Positions 49,401 through 61,674 of a stretch of DNA of 64,000 nucleotides are shown here, piece by piece. A model generated the notes under the pieces. That model did no database searches. It was not told where the DNA came from and saw only the letters and a program-made list of their open reading frames with translations. The DNA is from Brassica napus (Eukaryota > Streptophyta > Magnoliopsida > Brassicales > Brassicaceae): the NCBI RefSeq assembly GCF_020379485.1, contig NW_026015102.1:220770-284769 (forward strand), given 5' to 3'. Every line of letters begins with the position of its first letter. Within the stretch, counting starts at the first letter, position 1. A program made the position numbers and the translations under genes.

Positions 49401-52400
49401 AAGAAGCTTGATTTTGATACATAAAGTAATGGAGAATCACTAGGAAGTTGAATAAATCTCATAGGAGTTAGGATGAAGAAGCTATCCCACTTTCAAATCA
49501 GGTGATCCCAGTTTTCCTGTTTGGGAATATGACAGCTTCTTTGTCATTCTAATCAAACCAGGATGAATCGCGATGTAAGAAGCTTGATTTTGATACATAA
49601 AGTAATGGAGAATCACTAGGAAGTTGAATAAATCTCATAGGAGTTAGGATGAAGAAGCTATCCCACTTTCAAATCAGGTGATCCCAGTTTTCCTGTTTGG
49701 GAATATGACAGCTTCTTTGTCATTCTAATCAAACCAGGATGAATCGCGATGTAAGAAGCTTGATTTTGATACATAAAGTAATGGAGAATCACTAGGAAGT
49801 TGAATAAATCTCATAGGAGTTAGGATGAAGAAGCTATCCCACTTTCAAATCAGGTGATCCCAGTTTTCCTGTTTGGGAATATGACAGCTTCCTTGTCATT
49901 CTAATCAAACCAGGATGAATCGCGATGTAAGAAGCTTGATTTTGATACATAAAGTAATGGAGAATCACTAGGAAGTTGAATAAATCTCATAGGAGTTAGG
50001 ATGAAGAAGCTATCCCACTTTCAAATCAGGTGATCCCAGTTTTCCTGTTTGGGAATATGACAGCTTCCTTGTCATTCTAATCAAACCAGGATGAATCGCG
50101 ATGTAAGAAGCTTGATTTTGATACATAAAGTAATGGAGAATCACTAGGAAGTTGAATAAATCTCATAGGAGTTAGGATGAAGAAGCTATCCCACTTTCAA
50201 ATCAGGTGATCCCAGTTTTCCTGTTTGGGAATATGACAGCTTCTTTGTCATTCTAATCAAACCAGGATGAATCGCGATGTAAGAAGCTTGATTTTGATAC
50301 ATAAAGTAATGGAGAATCACTAGGAAGTTGAATAAATCTCATAGGAGTTAGGATGAAGAAGCTATCCCACTTTCAAATCAGGTGATCCCAGTTTTCCTGT
50401 TTGGGAATATGACAGCTTCTTTGTCATTCTAATCAAACCAGGATGAATCGCGATGTAAGAAGCTTGATTTTGATACATAAAGTAATGGAGAATCACTAGG
50501 AAGTTGAATAAATCTCATAGGAGTTAGGATGAAGAAGCTATCCCACTTTCAAATCAGGTGATCCCAGTTTTCCTGTTTGGGAATATGACAGCTTCTTGTC
50601 ATTCTAATCAAACCAGGATGAATCGCGATGTAAGAAGCTTGATTTTGATACATAAAGTAATGGAGAATCACTAGGAAGTTGAATAAATCTCATAGGAGTT
50701 AGGATGAAGAAGCTATCCCACTTTCAAATCAGGTGATCCCAGTTTTCCTGTTTGGGAATATGACAGCTTCCTTGTCATTCTAATCAAACCAGGATGAATC
50801 GCGATGTAAGAAGCTTGATTTTGATACATAAAGTAATGGAGAATCACTAGGAAGTTGAATAAATCTCATAGGAGTTAGGATGAAGAAGCTATCCCACTTT
50901 CAAATCAGGTGATCCCAGTTTTCCTGTTTGGGAATATGACAGCTTCTTTGTCATTCTAATCAAACCAGGATGAATCGCGATGTAAGAAGCTTGATTTTGA
51001 TACATAAAGTAATGGAGAATCACTAGGAAGTTGAATAAATCTCATAGGAGTTAGGATGAAGAAGCTATCCCACTTTCAAATCAGGTGATCCCAGTTTTCC
51101 TGTTTGGGAATATGACAGCTTCCTTGTCATTCTAATCAAACCAGGATGAATCGCGATGTAAGAAGCTTGATTTTGATACATAAAGTAATGGAGAATCACT
51201 AGGAAGTTGAATAAATCTCATAGGAGTTAGGATGAAGAAGCTATCCCACTTTCAAATCAGGTGATCCCAGTTTTCCTGTTTGGGAATATGACAGCTTCCT
51301 TGTCATTCTAATCAAACCAGGATGAATCGCGATGTAAGAAGCTTGATTTTGATACATAAAGTAATGGAGAATCACTAGGAAGTTGAATAAATCTCATAGG
51401 AGTTAGGATGAAGAAGCTATCCCACTTTCAAATCAGGTGATCCCAGTTTTCCTGTTTGGGAATATGACAGCTTCTTTGTCATTCTAATCAAACCAGGATG
51501 AATCGCGATGTAAGAAGCTTGATTTTGATACATAAAGTAATGGAGAATCACTAGGAAGTTGAATAAATCTCATAGGAGTTAGGATGAAGAAGCTATCCCA
51601 CTTTCAAATCAGGTGATCCCAGTTTTCCTGTTTGGGAATATGACAGCTTCCTTGTCATTCTAATCAAACCAGGATGAATCGCGATGTAAGAAGCTTGATT
51701 TTGATACATAAAGTAATGGAGAATCACTAGGAAGTTGAATAAATCTCATAGGAGTTAGGATGAAGAAGCTATCCCACTTTCAAATCAGGTGATCCCAGTT
51801 TTCCTGTTTGGGAATATGACAGCTTCCTTGTCATTCTAATCAAACCAGGATGAATCGCGATGTAAGAAGCTTGATTTTGATACATAAAGTAATGGAGAAT
51901 CACTAGGAAGTTGAATAAATCTCATAGGAGTTAGGATGAAGAAGCTATCCCACTTTCAAATCAGGTGATCCCAGTTTTCCTGTTTGGGAATATGACAGCT
52001 TCTTGTCATTCTAATCAAACCAGGATGAATCGCGATGTAAGAAGCTTGATTTTGATACATAAAGTAATGGAGAATCACTAGGAAGTTGAATAAATCTCAT
52101 AGGAGTTAGGATGAAGAAGCTATCCCACTTTCAAATCAGGTGATCCCAGTTTTCCTGTTTGGGAATATGACAGCTTCTTTGTCATTCTAATCAAACCAGG
52201 ATGAATCGCGATGTAAGAAGCTTGATTTTGATACATAAAGTAATGGAGAATCACTAGGAAGTTGAATAAATCTCATAGGAGTTAGGATGAAGAAGCTATC
52301 CCACTTTCAAATCAGGTGATCCCAGTTTTCCTGTTTGGGAATATGACAGCTTCCTTGTCATTCTAATCAAACCAGGATGAATCGCGATGTAAGAAGCTTG

Positions 52401-55400
52401 ATTTTGATACATAAAGTAATGGAGAATCACTAGGAAGTTGAATAAATCTCATAGGAGTTAGGATGAAGAAGCTATCCCACTTTCAAATCAGGTGATCCCA
52501 GTTTTCCTGTTTGGGAATATGACAGCTTCCTTGTCATTCTAATCAAACCAGGATGAATCGCGATGTAAGAAGCTTGATTTTGATACATAAAGTAATGGAG
52601 AATCACTAGGAAGTTGAATAAATCTCATAGGAGTTAGGATGAAGAAGCTATCCCACTTTCAAATCAGGTGATCCCAGTTTTCCTGTTTGGGAATATGACA
52701 GCTTCTTTGTCATTCTAATCAAACCAGGATGAATCGCGATGTAAGAAGCTTGATTTTGATACATAAAGTAATGGAGAATCACTAGGAAGTTGAATAAATC
52801 TCATAGGAGTTAGGATGAAGAAGCTATCCCACTTTCAAATCAGGTGATCCCAGTTTTCTGTTTGGGAATATGACAGCTTCTTTGTCATTCTAATCAAACC
52901 AGGATGAATCGCGATGTAAGAAGCTTGATTTTGATACATAAAGTGGAGAATCACTAGGAAGTTGAATAAATCTCATAGGAGTTAGGATGAAGAAGCTATC
53001 CCACTTTCAAATCAGGTGATCCCAGTTTTCCTGTTTGGGAATATGACAGCTTCTTGTCATTCTAATCAAACCAGGATGAATCGCGATGTAAGAAGCTTGA
53101 TTTGATACATAAAGTAATGGAGAATCACTAGGAAGTTGAATAAATCTCATAGGAGTTAGGATGAAGAAGCTATCCCACTTTCAAATCAGGTGATCCCAGT
53201 TTCCTGTTTGGGAATATGACAGCTTCCTTGTCATTCTAATCAAACCAGGATGAATCGCGATGTAAGAAGCTTGATTTTGATACATAAAGTAATGGAGAAT
53301 CACTAGGAAGTTGAATAAATCTCATAGGAGTTAGGATGAAGAAGCTATCCCACTTTCAAATCAGGTGATCCCAGTTTTCCTGTTTGGGAATATGACAGCT
53401 TCTTTGTCATTCTAATCAAACCAATGAATCGCGATGTAAGAAGCTTGATTTTGATACATAAAGTAATGGAGAATCACTAGGAAGTTGAATAAATCTCATA
53501 GGAGTTAGGATGAAGAAGCTATCCCACTTTCAAATCAGGTGATCCCAGTTTTCCTGTTTGGGAATATGACAGCTTCCTTGTCATTCTAATCAAACCAGGA
53601 TGAATCGCGATGTAAGAAGCTTGATTTTGATACATAAAGTAATGGAGAATCACTAGGAAGTTGAATAAATCTCATAGGAGTTAGGATGAAGAAGCTATCC
53701 CACCTTCAAATCAGGTGATCCCAGTTTTCCTGTTGGGAATATGACAGCTTCCTTGTCATTCTAATCAAACCAGGATGAATCGCGATGTAAGAAGCTTGAT
53801 TTTGATACATAAAGTAATGGAGAATCACTAGGAAGTTGAATAAATCTCATAGGAGTTAGGATGAAGAAGCTATCCCACTTTCAAATCAGGTGATCCCAGT
53901 TTTCCTGTTTGGGAATATGACAGCTTCTTTGTCATTCTAATCAAACCAGGATGAATCGCGATGTAAGAAGCTTGATTTTGATACATAAAGTAATGGAGAA
54001 TCACTAGGAAGTTGAATAAATCTCATAGGAGTTAGGATGAAGAAGCTATCCCACTTTCAAATCAGGTGATCCCAGTTTTCCTGTTTGGGAATATGACAGC
54101 TTCTTTGTCATTCTAATCAAACCAGGATGAATCGCGATGTAAGAAGCTTGATTTGATATATAAAGTAATGGAGAATCACTAGGAAGTTGAATAAATCTCA
54201 TAGGAGTTAGGATGAAGAAGCTATCCCACTTTCAAATCAGGTGATCCCAGTTTTCCTGTTTGGAATATGACAGCTTCTTTGTCATTCTAATCAAACCAGG
54301 ATGAATCGCGATGTAAGAAGCTTGATTTTGATACATAAAGTAATGGAGAATCACTAGGAAGTTGAATAAATCTCATAGGAGTTAGGATGAAGAAGCTATC
54401 CCACTTTCAAATCAGGTGATCCCAGTTTTCCTGTTTGGGAATATGACAGCTTCTTTGTCATTCTAATCAAACCAGGATGAATCGCGATGTAAGAAGCTTG
54501 ATTTTGATACATAAAGTAATGGAGAATCACTAGGAAGTTGAATAAATCTCATAGGAGTTAGGATGAAGAAGCTATCCCACTTTCAAATCAGGTGATCCCA
54601 GTTTTCCTGTTTGGGAATATGACAGCTTCTTTGTCATTCTAATCAAACCAGGATGAATCGCGATGTAAGAAGCTTGATTTTGATACATAAAGTAATGGAG
54701 AATCACTAGGAAGTTGAATAAATCTCATAGGAGTTAGGATGAAGAAGCTATCCCACTTTCAAATCAGGTGATCCCAGTTTTCCTGTTTGGGAATATGACA
54801 GCTTCCTTGTCATTCTAATCAAACCAGGATGAATCGCGATGTAAGAAGCTTGATTTTGATACATAAAGTAATGGAGAATCACTAGGAAGTTGAATAAATC
54901 TCATAGGAGTTAGGATGAAGAAGCTATCCCACTTTCAAATCAGGTGATCCCAGTTTTCTGTTTGGGAATATGACAGCTTCTTGTCATTCTAATCAAACCA
55001 GGATGAATCGCGATGTAAGAAGCTTGATTTTGATACATAAAGTAATGGAGAATCACTAGGAAGTTGAATAAATCTCATAGGAGTTAGGATGAAGAAGCTA
55101 TCCCACTTTCAAATCAGGTGATCCCAGTTTTCCTGTTTGGGAATATGACAGCTTCTTTGTCATTCTAATCAAACCAGGATGAATCGCGATGTAAGAAGCT
55201 TGATTTTGATACATAAAGTAATGGAGAATCACTAGGAAGTTGAATAAATCTCATAGGAGTTAGGATGAAGAAGCTATCCCACTTTCAAATCAGGTGATCC
55301 CAGTTTCCTGTTTGGGAATATGACACTTCTTTGTCATTCTAATCAAACCAGGATGAATCGCGATGTAAGAAGCTTGATTTGATACATAAAGTAATGGAGA

Positions 55401-56775
55401 ATCACTAGGAAGTTGAATAAATCATAGGAGTTAGGATGAAGAAGCTATCCCACTTTCAAATCAGGTGATCCCAGTTTTCCTGTTTGGAAATATGACAGCT
55501 TCTTTGTCATTCTAATCAAACCAGGATGAATCGCGATGTAAGAAGCTTGATTTTGATATAAAGTAATGGAGAATCACTAGGAAGTTGAATAAATCTCATA
55601 GGAGTTAGGATGAAGAAGCTATCCCACTTTCAAATCAGGTGATCCCAGTTTTCATGTTTGGGAATATGACAGCTTCTTGTCATTCTAATCAAACCAGGAT
55701 GAATCGCGATGTAAGAAGCTTGATTTTGATACATAAAGTAATGGAGAATCACTAGGAAGTTGAATAAATCTCATAGGAGTTAGGATGAAGAAGCTATCCC
55801 ACTTTCAAATCAGGTGATCCCAGTTTTCCTGTTTGGGAATATGACCTTCTTTGTCATTCTAATCAAACCAGGATGAATCGCGATGTAAGAAGCTTGATTT
55901 TGGATACATAAAGTAATGGAGAATCACTAGGAAGTTGAATAAATCTCATAGGAGTTAGGATGAAGAAGCTATCCACTTTCAAATCAGGTGATCCCAGTTT
56001 TCCTGTTTGGGAATATGACAGCTTCTTTGTCATTCTAATCAAACCAGGATGAATCGCGATGTAAGAAGCTTGATTTTGATACATAAAGTAGTGGAGAATC
56101 ACTAGGAAGTTGAATAAATCTCATAGGAGTTAGGATGAAGAAGCTATCCCACTTTCAAATCAGGTGATCCCAGTTTTCCTGTTTGGGAATATGACAGCTT
56201 CCTTGTCATTCTAATCAAACCAGGATGAATCGCGATGTAAGAAGCTTGATTTGATACATAAAGTAATGGAGAATCACTAGGAAGTTGAATAAATCTCATA
56301 GGAGTTAGGATGAAGAAGCTATCCCACTTTCAAATCAGGTGATCCCAGTTTTCCTTTTGTTTGGAATATGACACTTCCTTGTCATTCTAATCAAACCAGG
56401 ATGAATCGCGATGTAAGAAGCTTGATTTTGATACATAAAGTAATGGAGAATCACTAGGAAGTTGAATAAATCTCATAGGAGTTAGGATGAAGAAGCTATC
56501 CCACTTTCAAATCAGGTGATCCCATTTTCCTGTTTGGGAATATGACAGCTTCTTTGTCATTCTAATCAAACCAGGATGAATCGCGATGTAAGAAGCTTGT
56601 TTTGATACATAAAGTAATGGAGAATCACTAGGAAGTTGAATAAATCTCATAGGAGTTAGGATGAAGAAGCTATCCCACTTTCAAATCAGGTGATCCCAGT
56701 TTTCCTTGTTTGGGAATATGACACTTCTTGTCATTCTAATCAAACCAGGATGAATCGCGATTGAGAAGCTTGATT
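34439..56775. repeat. Centromeric satellite array B, right block (about 127 units)
   Basis: The block is continuous with the one left of the gypsy element and has the same subfamily-B bases. Most of it is well ordered; for example ten successive units between about 39.85 and 41.6 kb share the cttTcttg state. From about 52.9 kb single-base deletions become frequent. The last units (55.3-56.77 kb) show many, such as tgacactt, cccattttcc, cttgttttgat and aaatcatagg. The right border is uncertain because the copia-2 start and the monomer share gagaagcttgat. Confidence 0.95.
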
Positions 56776-57425
56776 ATACAGTGTGAAGTACTAAGGGTGA
56801 AGACTCAAGAGGTATGATAAGCATTGGAGTTATGGGAGAGGTTCCCATTTCCTGACCGTACAGGTCGTTCAAGGAAGTACGGTCCCGTTCCCATCCAACT
56901 GTTGAGGATGAGGTAAATAGAGAGGAGACTTGATAGAGAAAGAGGAATTGAGGCATACAGTAACTTTGGAGTTTTACCCAGCTAACTTTAGTTTTAGCTG
57001 TGGAACTCATTAAGCTTGGAAAGTGATCTTGCTTCATTTGGAAGTTTACCCCACGACCAAGGAGAATGTGGATAAGGAAGAGCAGATCTGGATTAGGTTT
57101 CCTCAAGCTAGAGGGCTGGAGACTCAGGCTGTAAGTAGACAGCATCTAGTAAAGATGCCAAAGGGATCAAGCATGTGAAGACCCCCTTGATGCTTTTGGA
57201 TGCTCTCTTTGACTACACATGCTCTGTCACATCTCTTTTCTTATCTTATGGATTTCGAATGGTATTGTCTCTCTCACATAAATATGTTGTAAACCTCATC
57301 TTTAAATATTAATGGAGTTTGAGTCTCTCTCTTTATTCTCTCACTAAAATCTTCTAATCTCTTTATCTTGTCATCTGATTATTCTGATATTATTTGAATC
57401 ATGCCTAATACATACACAAAGTGTA
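56776..57425 (+). repeat. 5' LTR region of copia-2 (borders approximate)
   Basis: The stretch tgaagtactaagg...gaag near 56784 aligns with tgaagagctaagg in copia-1, and CCGTAC/GTACGG motifs occur at 56856-56882. The right half is CT-rich with ttgagtctctctc, like copia-1. It ends just before the primer site. There is no second LTR in the window to fix the ends. Confidence 0.6.
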
Positions 57426-57427
57426 TA

Positions 57428-57440
57428 TGGTATCAGAGCC
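57428..57440 (+). other. Primer binding site of copia-2
   Basis: TGGTATCAGAGCC followed by agg, identical in context to copia-1. Confidence 0.85.
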
Positions 57441-58201
57441 AGGTTGGCAAAAGGGGGTGAGTGTGATTTCTTTTTCAAATCAGAGTGTTCTTGAGTGTTC
57501 TTGAGTGTTCTTGGTTTGAATTCTTGAGGTTTTCTGGGTATGTGTGTTTGTCTATTCTTTTTGGCTGGGTTTATTTGAGATTCTCTGGTGAAACATGGAT
57601 ATGAGCACGAATCTAGTGGAGTAGTGAGATTCAAGAAAAAAACCAGTGGGTTTGGCCAAGATGGGTAAAACAGCTTTGGGAAGCTGTGGGATTTGGAGTA
57701 ATCAAGTAAAGGAGAACCTTTAATGGAGAGAGCTGCTGATGGGGGTCAGACAGCAAGGTTGAAAATGTGAAGATCAGTTGAGTCTTGAAGAAAGTATATC
57801 TCTGAGAAGATTGAAGAGGTTTATGAGAACAAGATCAATCTAAGGAGGATGGTTGAAGTCGGAAGATGATCGTGAGTTGAAACAGAAGAAGGTTCAATCA
57901 GCATGTGAAGAAAGCTAGATGTTTGTGGTCGGAGTTACAAAGCTTGAGACCAAGAAGTTGTGATCCAAGATGCTAGAAGAGTGGCGAGAGCAAATTTGTC
58001 TTCAGCCTCCTTGCAAGCTTGGGAAAATCTTATGGCTGGTTGGTAACTTATTCTCAAGGAAGAGAAGCTACCACATGGAGAAGTGTGTGTACTTTTCAGA
58101 GGCTTCATCAAGTGATGGAAGAGAACAAGATATAACTTGGAGTAGGAGGGTGCTAAAAGGAAGAAGAGGCTGAGACGACGTTCTAAGGCTCAGATCAGAA
58201 G
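57441..58201 (+). other. Leader and lost gag region of copia-2
   Basis: No gag domain or CCHC knuckle could be recognised in any frame. A triplicated ttgagtgttc unit lies at about 57490-57515. The small open frame at 57970-58173 shows no family motif and is not called as a gene. Gag has probably been deleted or has decayed beyond recognition. Confidence 0.5.
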
Positions 58202-60694
58202 ATGAAGGTGTTGGAAGAGACATACTGTCTGGTTATCCAGGTAGTATGGTATATGAAGATGGCAGAGAAGAAGCACACAGATTCTTATGGGAGAGTGTTC
58301 TTACTCAGCTTACATGGGAGAATCTGTAGAGAGCAGTGGGGTCATGAGGAAGCTAGAGACCAAAGGAGCGATGAGCGTGTCACAAAGGATGAATGGGATG
58401 AGTTTGTCAAGTATGTGTATGCTTTGGCTACGACCCGGAGACAAGGTGCTCCTGCCAAAGCATCCACATCCAACAAACCCATCATTGTTGATTCTGGAGC
58501 AAGTCATCACATGATTAGTGATAGAAGCTAATGAGTGATGTAAAGAAAGCCACTGGGGGTGTATGATAGCCAATGGAGAAGGATTCCAATAGAAGGGTTG
58601 GAAAGCTCAAGCTATTTGACAAAGACTCAGATGCCTTCTACATGCCACAGTTTGCTTCAAATCTGGTATCTGTGAGGAAAGCCACTTTGATCTTGGCTGT
58701 CAAGTAGTATTCAGGCCAGATGATGTTGAGTTCCAAGATTTGAAGACTGGAAGGGTCATTGGGAGAGGAGACAGCAAGAATAATCTATACCAGCTCCAAT
58801 TGGCTAAGATTTCTAAACCTTTGATTCTATGTTTTGAGTAGTACTTATGAGAAGATTGATATTTACTTGGCATGCTAGATTGGGACATCCTCATGCTCGT
58901 GCTATTGAATTGATATTCCTAATATGTCATTTAAATCACTTGGAGTGTGAAGCATGCATATTAGGAAAGCATTGTAGGACTGTTTTTCCACATCAGAAAC
59001 TACTTATGAGCATTGCTTTGATCTAGTTCATTCAGATGTGTGGACTGCTCCTTGTTTGTCTAGGATAGCCAGAAATACTTTGTGACTTCATTGATGAGAA
59101 GTCTAAGTATACTTGGCTTACTTGCTTCCATCTAAAGATAGGGGCTAGAAGCATTTATGAACTTCCAGCATATGTATCTAATCAATACAATGCTACTGTG
59201 AAGGTACTGAGATCAGATAATGGAGGTGAATACATCAGCAATGCCTTCAAGAGTCATCTAGCCAAGCTGGGATTGTGCATCAGACTAGCTGTCCTTAACA
59301 CCACAGCAGAATGGTGTAGCTGAGAGGAAGAACAGGCACTTGATGGAGGTTGCTAGATCAATGATGTTTCATGCAATGTCCCAAACGTTTTGGAGTGATG
59401 CTGTGCAGACTGCTTGCTATCTCATCAACCGGGTTCCAACCAAGATATTGAAGAATCTGTCTCCATTTGAAGTGTTGAACAGAGCAAACCTGTCATTGAT
59501 CACCTACGTGTTTTGGGTGTGTGTGCTATGTCATGGTTCCAGGAGAGCAGAGAACAAGCTGAGGCAAAGAGTACTAAGCTATGTTCATTGTTACTCTATC
59601 ACTCAGAAAGGTACAAGTGCTATGATCCTGAAGCAAGGAGAGTGATGGTATCTAGAGAAGTGAAGTTTTGTTGAAACAAAGGTTATTATGAAGAAAAGGA
59701 GTGGGAAAATCTGAGGATTGTCTCAAGCTCCATCTGATAAGGCAACAAACTGAGAGTGTTGTTGGAGAAGCTCGGATGGGTTATCCCAGGATCAGGAACC
59801 CGGAAGGGAGAGTCTTCCAATCAGACTGGTGGAGCTGGAAGAACAACTCCTCTTGATCATGAGAGGGGGAATGGAACTGAATCTGGTGAGCAAGAGCAAA
59901 ACCAGAGGATCAGGTCTTCATGATCAAGTGAGAACATGTTCAGTCTAGTGGAGAAGTGGATGAGGTTCAGTCTAGTGGAGAAGTGGATGAGGTTCAGTCT
60001 AGTGGAGAATAACAAGTCGGACCGGCCAGTTCAGAAGAAGAGCAAGTGGAGCCGGCTAGTGTGCAACTGAAGATCAGGTCAAGCTTTGAGGAGGAGCACA
60101 AGGATAATAGGGATCCTTCCAACTGGGTAACACGAGAGTGTACTACAATGCCCAGGCTGTGGAGCATCCTTCTCAAGCCGTGTGTTCCTTTGCTGAGTTT
60201 CCAGAGGAGCATTATGCCTTTATGATTAGTCTGGATGAGAGTTATGTACCAAGGACTTATGAAGAAGCTATGTTAGACAAGGAATGGAAAGAATCAGTGG
60301 GAGCTGAAGCAGGTGCTATGATCAAAAATGATACATGGTATGAGAGTGAGCTGCCTAAGGGAAAGAAGGCTGTATCTAGTAGATGGATCTTCACAATCAA
60401 GTATCTAGCAAATGGACAGATGATAGGAAGAAGACCAGATTGGTTGCAAGAGGATTTACACAGACCTATGGAGAGGATTACATTGATACCTTTGCACCAG
60501 TAGCTAAGCTGCACACAGTTCGATTGTGTTGTCCATTGCAACAAACTTGGAGTGGGATTTGTGGCAGATGGATGTGAAGAATGCTTTCTACAAGGTGAGC
60601 TAGAAGATGAGGTATACATGCTTCCTCCTCCTGGTCCCCTTTAGCATCTAGTAAACCAGAAATGTTTTGAGATTGAAGAAGGCAATATATGGGA
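58202..60694 (+). pseudogene. Copia-2 pol remnant: protease, integrase, partial RT with frameshifts
   Basis: The order matches copia-1. A protease motif VDSGASHHM lies in a 109-codon frame (58202-58531, aspartate at 58490). The GAG-pre-integrase motif WHARLGHPH is near 58866 and CEACILGKH near 58948. Integrase fragments are HSDVWTAP near 59029, RSDNGGEY near 59211 and GVAERKNRH near 59313, with a longer frame at 59340-59645. Reverse transcriptase starts in the frame 60138-60503 (KNDTWYESELPKGKK), changes frame to [15 protein letters not shown] near 60440, then shows MDVKNAF near 60570 and LKKAIYG near 60675. Breaks are mostly one-base deletions, for example near 59065, 59090 and 59295. The sequence ends before the YVDD box, so no active product is possible. 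Confidence 0.88.
59938..60010. repeat. 27-bp tandem repeat in the copia-2 linker
   Basis: A 27-bp unit starting gttcagtctagtggag occurs twice in full (59938-59964, 59965-59991) and once in part. It falls in the acidic linker between integrase and reverse transcriptase and keeps the frame length. Confidence 0.9.
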
Positions 60695-60696
60695 TT

Positions 60697-60841
60697 AATA
60701 ACAAAACCGGTTTCAGGGTTAATTCCTCATGGTTGCAAATATATCCTTTTTGAGTGAACCTATGTTGCTGCTGGCTCCAATGTAGCTTGTATGGTTGATC
60801 TCATGAGTTGGTGGTCCAGCTACTGATTGAGGTCCTCATCA
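60697..60841 (-). repeat. Truncated 3' LTR of the minus-strand element
   Basis: On the minus strand it begins TGATGAGGACC directly after the polypurine tract. It stops after about 145 bp at the copia-2 border, without the cttgtatca end seen in the 5' LTR. The matching first part of the 5' LTR lies outside the window, so identity cannot be checked. Confidence 0.6.
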
Positions 60842-60855
60842 TTCCCTCCCTCTTC
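60842..60855 (-). other. Polypurine tract of the minus-strand element
   Basis: On the minus strand GAAGAGGGAGGGAA directly precedes TGATGAGG. One frame across it reads KPFEEGGNDED, which is like the C-terminal end of gypsy polyproteins, so a pol tail may survive at about 60842-60880. Confidence 0.7.
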
Positions 60856-60943
60856 AAAAGGTTTTGTCCTCAAACCAATTTACCTTGGTATATGGACGGT
60901 TTTGTGGATTTTTGTGATTGTCGATATCGTGGTTTTTCTTTAA

Positions 60944-61435
60944 TCAGTAGGGAAGCCATGACCCTTTCCATGGTAGGTCTATGATTTCCCTTGGCAAGAA
61001 CGTGGTCTCCTTTTTGAAATCTCCTATTTCACACTTGGTTTCTCCATTGACCACTGCTTGGGTGTAAGGTTGTGAGTTTGGTTCTGGATGCTTCTCCATT
61101 GTACCTATACCTGAATCATCACTTATGGGCAAGAGCAAGTGTTTCATACTTGAAGTGGAGGATTCAAAAAAATAGTATTGAGTAAGATTTAGAGCTTCAC
61201 TTACCTGGTTATCTTGCATTGATTCAGCTTCGGTATTTGCTACCTCTAAAGCATGATCAGCTGGTGTAGAGGTCTCTAGGATAGATTGCTCATTATTCTC
61301 TTGTTGTTGAGCTTCTGGACGTGTCTCCTCATTACCTAGACCTTTATAAACATTCTTATAAAGTGGGACTTGAGAATTTTCAAGTGTTGAACTTGCTAGC
61401 GCAGCAAGGTTGGGTTCTTGTTCCTTGATTTCCAT
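60944..61435 (-). CDS. Unknown ORF in the gag-only element (163 codons)
   Basis: I do not recognise a domain. The product is acidic and polar, rich in Glu, Gln, Ser and Thr, with a QQQENNEQ stretch and a hydrophobic-aromatic C-terminus (LPWKGSWLPY). It has no membrane segment or signal peptide. It overlaps the preceding frame (61396-61674) by 40 bases in another phase, so it may be the continuation of the gag frame after a one-base shift near 61437 instead of an independent gene. It stands where pol would begin in a complete element and is followed by about 90 bases and then the polypurine tract. Confidence 0.5.
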   Translation of the reverse strand: MEIKEQEPNLAALASSTLENSQVPLYKNVYKGLGNEETRPEAQQQENNEQSILETSTPADHALEVANTEAESMQDNQVSEALNLTQYYFFESSTSSMKHLLLPISDDSGIGTMEKHPEPNSQPYTQAVVNGETKCEIGDFKKETTFLPREIIDLPWKGSWLPY

Positions 61436-61674
61436 GTTAGTACCTGAAATGTTTTAACCTTTTGGGCACTAGACAAGTGTGTTAAGACAGTCATGGAATT
61501 ACTAGAAACAGAATTAGATCCAGCTTTAATCAAGTTGATAAGATCATCAAACTTTTTATCTATTCTAGTAAAGGAATCACTTATCTCCAAGTTGGTTTCT
61601 CTTGCTTCACGTAGTGCCATCTTTACAGCTCGTTTTGTGGGGCAATATTTGCAAGATGACCTTGGCCTTGACAC
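61396..61674 (-). pseudogene. Gag C-terminal fragment after a frameshift in the zinc knuckle
   Basis: The frame carries CPTKRAVKMALREA, which supplies the last cysteine of the CCHC knuckle begun in the neighbouring frame. A likely coiled-coil or helical piece follows (LEISDSFTRIDKKFDDLI). The first 11 or so residues from the ATG are out-of-frame noise over the knuckle. The sequence then passes a Ser-rich stretch and stops just inside the next frame. It has no independent role that I can see. Confidence 0.6.

Larger units (their letters stand above)
56776..60696 (+). mobile_element. Degenerate, truncated Ty1/copia element (copia-2)
   Basis: The order is a 5' LTR-like region, a primer binding site, a leader, and protease, integrase and reverse transcriptase remnants broken by many frameshifts. 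It ends abruptly inside reverse transcriptase near 60694, so RNase H and the 3' LTR are missing. Protein fragments are close to copia-1, so both belong to one family. It forms the right edge of the satellite. Confidence 0.85.

Noticed and set aside
55863..56102. Minus-strand 79-codon frame in satellite
   Set aside because: It exists only because single-base indels in two neighbouring units remove stops; the repeat is otherwise closed in all frames.
57371..57634. Minus-strand 87-codon frame over the copia-2 primer site
   Set aside because: It overlaps LTR and leader signals on the other strand and has no recognisable domain.
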